Assembly: GCA_025774865.1 (NCBI GenBank)
Contig: JALGZO010000299.1
Location: 1-9,784, forward strand
Reading direction: 5' to 3'
DNA from: a bacterium
Lineage (GTDB): Bacteria; ARS69
DNA length: 9,784 nt
Shown here: positions 4,922-9,784 of the stretch, piece by piece
Layout of the letters: each line of letters starts with the position of its first letter
Position numbering within the stretch: the first letter of the stretch is position 1
Translations under genes and position numbers: made by a program
Notes under the pieces: model-generated
The model's input: the letters and a program-made list of their open reading frames with translations, nothing else
Database searches by the model: none
Told to the model about the DNA's origin: nothing

Positions 4922-7140
4922 GGCGGGGCGGCTCGAAGGCCCGCGCTCGGCCTCGCGGGCGGCCCGAGATCGGACTCGTCGTCGTCGTCCTCCTCGCCGG
5001 CGGATTCGTCGCGCACGCGCTCGCGTTTCAGTTCACCCAGGACGACGCCTACATCTCGCTCCGTTACGCGCAGAACCTCGTCGCCGGCAACGGTCTCGTC
5101 TTCAATGGCGGCGAACGAGTCGAGGGGTACTCCAACTTCTCCTGGACGCTCCTCTTGGCGCTGTTCCTGAAGCTCGGAGCTCCCGCCGTGGAGACGTCGC
5201 GGTGGCTCGGTATTCTGTTCGGGGTCGGCGCGATCCTGGCCGCGGCGCGACTCGCCGCATCCCTCGAGGGACGCTGGGGGCTGGCGGCGGCGGCGACCGC
5301 GGCGTTGATCGCGGGCAACTCCGCCTTCGCCCTCTGGAGCACCGGTGGACTCGAGACCGCGCTGTTCGTGTTTCTCGTGACCTGGGGACTCGAGCGCGGC
5401 CTCGCGCCCGATTTGAACGAGCGACAGCGCGCCGCCGCCCCCTTGCTTCTCTGTTTGGCCGCCCTCACGCGACCGGACGGTCCCCTGATCTTCGCTCTGT
5501 GGTTCATTCTTCGCGGCGCGGCGGTCGTCGCGCCCGAGGAGGATACCCGGCGCGCCCCAATGCGAGCGCCCGCGCGACGCCTGCTGCGCGACGTCGCTCT
5601 CTTCGCCGGGCCCCTCATCCCATACGCGCTCTGGAAGCTCGCATACTACGGCGATCTTCTGCCGAACACGTACTACGCGAAGGCAGGGCTGTCGCTGGCG
5701 TACGTCGGACGGGGGCTCGAATACGCCGGTGAGTACTTCCACGCGTACGGCATGTGGGGCGTCACTCCCGTCCTCGCCGGAGCCGCGTTCGCGATCCGCG
5801 GACGGCGGAGCGTCGAGGCCCAGTTGCTCTTCGTCTGGCTGGGGTACGCCGCGTACGTCGTCGCGATCGGCGGCGACGTTCTCTACGTTCATCGCTTCTG
5901 GCTTCCGACCCTCCCGATCGGTGCGGTACTCGTCGCGCGCGGGGCCACTGCCATCGGAGAACGGCTGGCAAACCTGACGCGAGTCCGCGCCGCTCGCCCC
6001 GCGTTCACGATCGTCGTGACGGGGAGCGTGATCGGAATGGGACTCGCGAGCAACTGGGGCGGTATCCAGGAGCGGCGCCAGAACGAAACCAACTTCGTCC
6101 GCAACATGCGGACGACCGGCGAGTGGCTGAGGGAGCATTTGCCCCCGGGGTCGACGATCGCCATCACGACCATCGGAGCAATCTCGTACTACTCCGGTCT
6201 CCGCGTGATCGACATGCTCGGCCTCACGGATCGCGAGATCGCGCGCGACCCACGACCCGTCGATGGCCTCTCCGACAACTGGCGCGAGGTGAAGTACAAC
6301 GCGGAGAGCATCATTCGCCGCCGCCCAGATGCGATTCTGTTCTCGACCGGCATTCGTCCGAGCTCGGCCGCCGAGAAGGCCCTCTATTTCTACGAGAACT
6401 TCCACGAGGCGTACTACCATTATTACTTCCGGGCGACTCCGGCCCGGGTGAACGTTCAGGTCGCGTTCCGGTTGCGGGACGACGCCCCACCGGTGCATCT
6501 CGATCGCGTGGAGGCCGAGGGATTCGAGTTCGTCGAGCGCTATGCCCAGGGGATTCGGGTGCTGAGCCTCGAAAGGGATTCCGGGCGCGCCGCGGAGTTG
6601 TTCCGACGCAGTCACGAGGTCGCCCCGGCGGGGTTTCGCTGGGCGAAGGAGTTCTGGGCGGCGTCACTCTACGACGACGGCAAGCGGGACGCGGCGTTGC
6701 CGATGCTGCGAGAAGTGGTCGACTCCGATTCCTACTCGATCACGGCCGTCGAGCGGCTGGCCCACCACGCGGTCGTGGAAGGGGATCTCGAGAGCGCTCG
6801 CGCGCTGTACGAGCGGATCCTGGCGATCGATCCGGACCACGACATCCCGTGGCGGGGGCTCAGCGAAATCAGTCGCCAGCAAGAGGACTACGAGGCTGCA
6901 TTCCAGTACCTCCTGGACGGGCTCCGTCGCTGGGACACGAATGTGAACAGTCTCCTCGCGTTCGGGCAGCTCGCGACACGCGTCCGGCGGTACGATCTGG
7001 CCGAGTGGGCGTTCCTGCGCGCGCGGAGGATCCAGCCCGATTCCGAGCTCGCTCAACTCGGGCTCGCCCTCGTCAGAGAGTCACGGAATTCACCTGCGGA
7101 ATCGGAAAGTGCACCGCCGAAAGCCGGTTCCCGACGTTGA
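4918..7140 (+). CDS. GT-C-like membrane glycosyltransferase with TPR tail
   Basis: A 740-residue protein. A basic N-terminus (1-17) is followed by a first helix (about 18-37) and then FQFTQDDAYISLRYAQNL (37-54). An Asp pair just after the first helix in a DDAYISxRYA context is typical of GT-C enzymes of the AftB/arabinofuranosyltransferase-like group; RVEGYSNFSW (about 69-78) strengthens this. About ten further membrane helices run to about 381. A soluble segment follows (about 382-555) with ISYYSGLRVIDMLGLTD, a motif I know from the same group. Residues about 555-722 form TPR-like helix pairs (for example AALPMLREVVDSD, ARALYERILAIDPDH, AEWAFLRARRIQPDS). Such enzymes move sugars from a polyprenyl-phosphate carrier outside the membrane; the acceptor here is unknown. 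The start TTG 4918 overlaps the trmJ stop in TTGA, suggesting translational coupling. The frame is open upstream to about 4519, but that stretch is a shadow of trmJ. Confidence 0.7.
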   Translation: MRRGGSKARARPRGRPEIGLVVVVLLAGGFVAHALAFQFTQDDAYISLRYAQNLVAGNGLVFNGGERVEGYSNFSWTLLLALFLKLGAPAVETSRWLGILFGVGAILAAARLAASLEGRWGLAAAATAALIAGNSAFALWSTGGLETALFVFLVTWGLERGLAPDLNERQRAAAPLLLCLAALTRPDGPLIFALWFILRGAAVVAPEEDTRRAPMRAPARRLLRDVALFAGPLIPYALWKLAYYGDLLPNTYYAKAGLSLAYVGRGLEYAGEYFHAYGMWGVTPVLAGAAFAIRGRRSVEAQLLFVWLGYAAYVVAIGGDVLYVHRFWLPTLPIGAVLVARGATAIGERLANLTRVRAARPAFTIVVTGSVIGMGLASNWGGIQERRQNETNFVRNMRTTGEWLREHLPPGSTIAITTIGAISYYSGLRVIDMLGLTDREIARDPRPVDGLSDNWREVKYNAESIIRRRPDAILFSTGIRPSSAAEKALYFYENFHEAYYHYYFRATPARVNVQVAFRLRDDAPPVHLDRVEAEGFEFVERYAQGIRVLSLERDSGRAAELFRRSHEVAPAGFRWAKEFWAASLYDDGKRDAALPMLREVVDSDSYSITAVERLAHHAVVEGDLESARALYERILAIDPDHDIPWRGLSEISRQQEDYEAAFQYLLDGLRRWDTNVNSLLAFGQLATRVRRYDLAEWAFLRARRIQPDSELAQLGLALVRESRNSPAESESAPPKAGSRR

Positions 7141-7167
7141 GCGCCTCCTTCTCGTTTCCGATGACTG

Positions 7168-7176
7168 TGGTAATAT
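7168..7176 (+). promoter_or_regulatory. Extended -10 promoter for the HNH gene
   Basis: TGGTAATAT is a perfect TGn extension followed by TAATAT (4 of 6 to TATAAT), in a short AT-rich patch (TAATATGATG at 7171-7180) that stands out in this GC-rich window. No good -35 is present, as is common for extended -10 promoters. Transcription would start near 7183, giving a leader of about 33 bases. Confidence 0.42.
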
Positions 7177-7215
7177 GATGGGGAACGTCGGCAGCCCAGG
7201 AACCCAGGGAACCGC

Positions 7216-7821
7216 ATGACATCGGCCACGCACGCTCTCCAGCAGCCCGCGCTCGTTCTCAACCGGAACTGGGTGCCGATCCACCTGACCTCCGCTCGCC
7301 ACGCGCTGCTTCTCGTTTACCAGAGTGTCGCCCGGGCCGTTCATCCCGCCGACCTGTCGCTCCACCGATTCCACACCTGGGCGGATCTGCGCCCCCCTGA
7401 TGGGACCCCCGTCGTCCACACCGTGACCCGGACCATCCCCGTGCCGGAGATCGTGGTCCTGGAGCGGTACGGTCGTATTCCCCGCCGGTCGGTGCCGTTC
7501 AACCGTAAGAACCTGTTCCTGCGGGACCGCTATCGCTGCCAGTATTGCGGGACGCAGCTCGACGCGAGGGAGCTCACGATCGACCACGTCCATCCCCGGG
7601 TTCACGGTGGCGTGTCGTCGTGGGAAAACTGCGTGCTCGCATGCATCCCGTGCAATCGTCGGAAGGCTCACCGGACCCCCAGCCAGGCGGGGATGCACCC
7701 GATGCGAGCTCCCGTCCGTCCCCGGTGGACTCCGCGACACCTGTTCAACGGCATCCCACGTCGTGCGACCTGGGAACGGGTGATCGGCGACGCCTACTGG
7801 AACGTCGATCTCGAGCGGTAG
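7216..7821 (+). CDS. HNH endonuclease family protein
   Basis: A 201-residue protein. The C-terminal half holds a complete HNH (beta-beta-alpha-metal) nuclease motif: zinc pair C108-x2-C111 (CQYCG), catalytic D123-H124 in LTIDHVHPRVHGG, N138 in WENCV, second zinc pair C143-x2-C146 (CIPCNRRK) with N147 and K150. The N-terminal part (about 10-100) includes ALVLNRNWVPIH and a strand-rich region ending in IPRRSVPFNRKNLFLRDRY, which is typical of a stand-alone chromosomal HNH family in many high-GC and delta-type bacteria. It is not a known homing-endonuclease, restriction or phage type. It probably cleaves or nicks DNA with a divalent metal, but the physiological role of the family is unknown to me. 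ATG 7216 has AGGGA 5 bases upstream. It has its own promoter-like patch, so it is probably monocistronic. It ends 22 bp from the convergent receptor gene, with no clear shared terminator. Confidence 0.82.
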   Translation: MTSATHALQQPALVLNRNWVPIHLTSARHALLLVYQSVARAVHPADLSLHRFHTWADLRPPDGTPVVHTVTRTIPVPEIVVLERYGRIPRRSVPFNRKNLFLRDRYRCQYCGTQLDARELTIDHVHPRVHGGVSSWENCVLACIPCNRRKAHRTPSQAGMHPMRAPVRPRWTPRHLFNGIPRRATWERVIGDAYWNVDLER

Positions 7822-7843
7822 CGCTCCCCGCCGTCGTCCCTCG

Positions 7844-9784
7844 TCACTCTCCCAACGTCAGCTCGACCCGGAAGGACCGTCCGGGCGCAGGGTACGAATC
7901 GCGCTCGGGACGATCCTGGTGGTGAGAGTCGACGAGGTTCGTCACCGAAAGATCGACGGTCACCCGCTCGGCCGGGCGGGCACGGACCCCGACGTCCCAC
8001 CGTGCGAAGCCGGGGTGACCGATTTCGTCACCGCCGACATCGGTTGCGCCCAGCAGGTGCGACCACCAGCGGACCTTCTCATCGTGGACGGGCGGCGTCT
8101 TCGCTGCCCCCGCCCGCATCGCGCCCCACACGGTGATCGTGCGGCGGCGCGCCTCTCCGGCGACTCGCACTTCGGCCGTCAGACGCAGCTCGCCCGCGGG
8201 AATGTCGGGGAGAGGGTCGCCGTCATCCTCGCCGTGGACGTAGGCGTACGCAGCACTCGCGCGCCCCCGTCCGTCGGCAGGCTTCCATTGGAGCTCTCCC
8301 TCGACCCCGAGAATGCGAGCCTGGGCCGCGTTCTCGTGACGCAGCGTGTCGGCGCTCGCGTCGACCGGGAGCTGCACGATGAGGTCCGACGCGAAGGATC
8401 CCCAGCCGACGAGTCGGCCCGACCAGCCGCCCCCGCCGGCCCGGACACCGCCCTCGAGGGACCACACTCTCTCCGGCTCGAGACCGGGGTTCGCGAGCCT
8501 CGACCCGCCCGGCCGGTCTCCTTCGAAGTAGAGCTCCTGGATCCGGGGCGCGCGAAACGAATGGCTGGCCATCGCCGTCAGGGCCCACGTGTCGTCCAGC
8601 GGATGGACGATTCCCACATGCGCGCTCGGCGAGGCCCAATCACGAGACGAACGATCGTTTGCCCTCCGGTGAGCCCAGTCCACCCGTGCACCCAGCACCC
8701 ACTCGCCCAAATGACCGAACGATCGTTTCCACGCTCCGTAGGCACCCAGGTCCGCCCGGTACGCGTTCTTCACGAGGTCGACCCCCTCCGGGCTCTGCTC
8801 GACGCCTCCGAGATAACGAACGGTCGTTTCGACCGCGTCGACGCCCTGCCGAGTGAATGCATCCAGGCCGAGGAGCCACGACCCGGAACCGGCGGGCCGC
8901 TCGCGCAGCCCGGAGAGGGAGAGATCCGTGGAGACGTTTTCGATCCAGCTCGTGCGCGTCGGAACGCCGGCGTCGTCAGAGCGCTCGGTCCGGTTCACGG
9001 TCTCGGGCCGGTGTGCCCCGAGGGTCCACTCGTCACGATCACCGGCCCGGTCGCGTGCGTATCGTACCGACGCGAGGGCGTGATCCTCGGTCGCGATGGT
9101 GTCGATCCGGCCCCGCAGCGTCGTCGGGCGCCCGATGTCCGAGGCCGCCGTGACCACCGCGGCCACCCGGACCGTGCCCCCGCGCGCGGGACGCTCCGCC
9201 ACCAGGGTGCCGCCGCCGTGGGAGAAGCCCGAGTTGCGGGCGTCGCCCCGGGGAAGGAGGAATCCTCCCGAGAATTCGCAGTCGTTCTGCGTTCGGTAGA
9301 ACGCGCCGACGTCCGCACGCCACTTGCCGAAGGCCGAACCGTGCACCCGTCCGGCGGCGAGCCCGCCCGACCCATTCGTGGATCCGCCGAGCCGAAGTGA
9401 GCCGCCGGGTTCCGGGTCGACGTCGCCGAGTCCGACGCTCAGGACCCCGCCGATCGCGCCGCTCCCGTAGGCGACGCCCGACGCCCCCCGCACGATGGAG
9501 AGACTTCGCAAGAGAAACGGATCGATGAAGCTGCCGGTCGGCCCGACGCCGCGATCCGATGAGAGGCGGACTCCCTCCAGGAGGATCAGGGACCGATCGC
9601 GTCCCCATCCACGGATGGTGGGTGCCGAGGTGTACGCGTCGCGGCCGACCGCGCCCATGCCGGGGAGCTGCTGGACGGCCGCGCTGAGCGAAGGGACCGA
9701 GCCGGCCGCGTCGGCCAATTCCTGCTCCTCGAGACGATCCACCCGAGCCGCCGAGCTCTCGAACGTTCGTTCGAGCCGCGTCGC
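7844..9784 (-). CDS. TonB-dependent outer-membrane receptor, 3' part
   Basis: 646 residues are visible; the frame is still open at the window's right edge, so the signal peptide, TonB box and start lie beyond 9784. The GTG at 9742 is not the start, because the residues before it already look like the plug. Plug signatures are LSAAVQQLPGM, TIRGWGRDRSLILLEGVRL, LLRSLSIVRGASGVAYGSG and AIGGVLSVGL, which match the plug domain of ligand-gated porins of the BtuB/CirA/FepA kind. The rest alternates in the manner of a 22-strand barrel and ends with VTNLVDSHHQDRPERDSYP and PGRSFRVELTLGE, the usual last strands. The very last residue is Glu, not the aromatic residue that usually closes such barrels. 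It imports a scarce ligand (siderophore, haem, cobalamin, sugar or metal) using TonB energy; the ligand cannot be told from this part. Three copies of a 13-bp palindromic repeat lie within it. Confidence 0.88.
   Translation of the reverse strand, partial: ATRLERTFESSAARVDRLEEQELADAAGSVPSLSAAVQQLPGMGAVGRDAYTSAPTIRGWGRDRSLILLEGVRLSSDRGVGPTGSFIDPFLLRSLSIVRGASGVAYGSGAIGGVLSVGLGDVDPEPGGSLRLGGSTNGSGGLAAGRVHGSAFGKWRADVGAFYRTQNDCEFSGGFLLPRGDARNSGFSHGGGTLVAERPARGGTVRVAAVVTAASDIGRPTTLRGRIDTIATEDHALASVRYARDRAGDRDEWTLGAHRPETVNRTERSDDAGVPTRTSWIENVSTDLSLSGLRERPAGSGSWLLGLDAFTRQGVDAVETTVRYLGGVEQSPEGVDLVKNAYRADLGAYGAWKRSFGHLGEWVLGARVDWAHRRANDRSSRDWASPSAHVGIVHPLDDTWALTAMASHSFRAPRIQELYFEGDRPGGSRLANPGLEPERVWSLEGGVRAGGGGWSGRLVGWGSFASDLIVQLPVDASADTLRHENAAQARILGVEGELQWKPADGRGRASAAYAYVHGEDDGDPLPDIPAGELRLTAEVRVAGEARRRTITVWGAMRAGAAKTPPVHDEKVRWWSHLLGATDVGGDEIGHPGFARWDVGVRARPAERVTVDLSVTNLVDSHHQDRPERDSYPAPGRSFRVELTLGE
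8648..8829. repeat. Three copies of 13-bp palindromic repeat
   Basis: CGAACGATCGTTT occurs at 8648-8660 and 8716-8728, and with one change (CGAACGGTCGTTT) at 8817-8829. The core AACGATCGTT is a perfect 10-bp palindrome. The offsets of 68 and 101 bp put the copies in three different reading frames, so they encode unrelated peptides: AxNDRSS-like, KRSFG and ETTVR. Related CGAACGTTCG lies at 9760-9769. They are inside the receptor gene. Confidence 0.6.

Noticed and set aside
4840-6615. 591-codon minus-strand open frame opposite the GT-C-like gene
   Set aside because: Shadow of a GC-rich gene; charged low-complexity translation with no recognisable domain.
7822-7843. Shared bidirectional terminator between the HNH gene and the receptor gene
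   Set aside because: The 22-bp gap has no inverted repeat that I can find.
7919-9400. 493-codon plus-strand open frame opposite the receptor gene
   Set aside because: The opposite strand encodes an unmistakable TonB-dependent receptor; this translation has no family features.
1-9784. CRISPR arrays, insertion sequences, tRNA or rRNA genes, phage or defence islands
   Set aside because: No regularly spaced repeats, terminal inverted repeats, transposase motifs, tRNA-like cloverleaf or rRNA sequence was seen; the lone HNH protein is not enough to call a defence or mobile system.

Overview
The window is GC-rich (about two thirds G+C by eye, not computed) and gene-dense. Codons end mostly in G or C, several genes start with GTG or TTG, and clear Shine-Dalgarno sites are present. 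A TonB-dependent receptor shows that the host has an outer membrane, so this is a Gram-negative-type bacterium. The gene set fits a deep-branching high-GC phylum (Candidatus Eisenbacteria, Gemmatimonadota, Myxococcota, Planctomycetota or Acidobacteriota), but nothing here decides between them. I see no plasmid, phage, transposon, CRISPR, rRNA or tRNA signature.

Layout from left to right. Bases 1-552 hold no gene I can support. The part from about 340 to 490 is clearly richer in A+T and has small palindromes and weak promoter-like elements, so it is probably the control region of the next gene. Bases 553-1725 (+) encode a protein related to SorC-type sugar-binding regulators. A minus-strand block follows. 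In its transcription order it runs: a small ferritin-like helical-bundle protein (3969-3514), a single-pass membrane protein with an FN3-like domain (3448-2978), and a roughly 12-helix membrane protein distantly like cation/proton antiporters (2849-1713). The last of these overlaps the regulator tail to tail by 13 bp.

From 3970 to 4138 is a divergent intergenic region. Rightward from it lie trmJ, a tRNA 2'-O-methyltransferase (4139-4921), and a large membrane protein with a GT-C-like N-terminal part and C-terminal TPR repeats (4918-7140). The start codon of the second overlaps the stop codon of the first. After a 75-bp gap with an extended -10 promoter comes a stand-alone HNH endonuclease-fold protein (7216-7821). 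The window ends with the 3' part of a TonB-dependent outer-membrane receptor on the minus strand (7844 to beyond 9784).

The genes do not form one obvious pathway. They are a mix of regulation, tRNA modification, envelope glycosylation or assembly, and outer-membrane uptake. I found no convincing new multi-gene system. The points most worth a second look are a 13-bp palindromic repeat that occurs three times in all three reading frames of the receptor gene, the unusual orphan SorC-like protein with its AT-rich upstream region, and the GT-C/TPR fusion coupled to trmJ.
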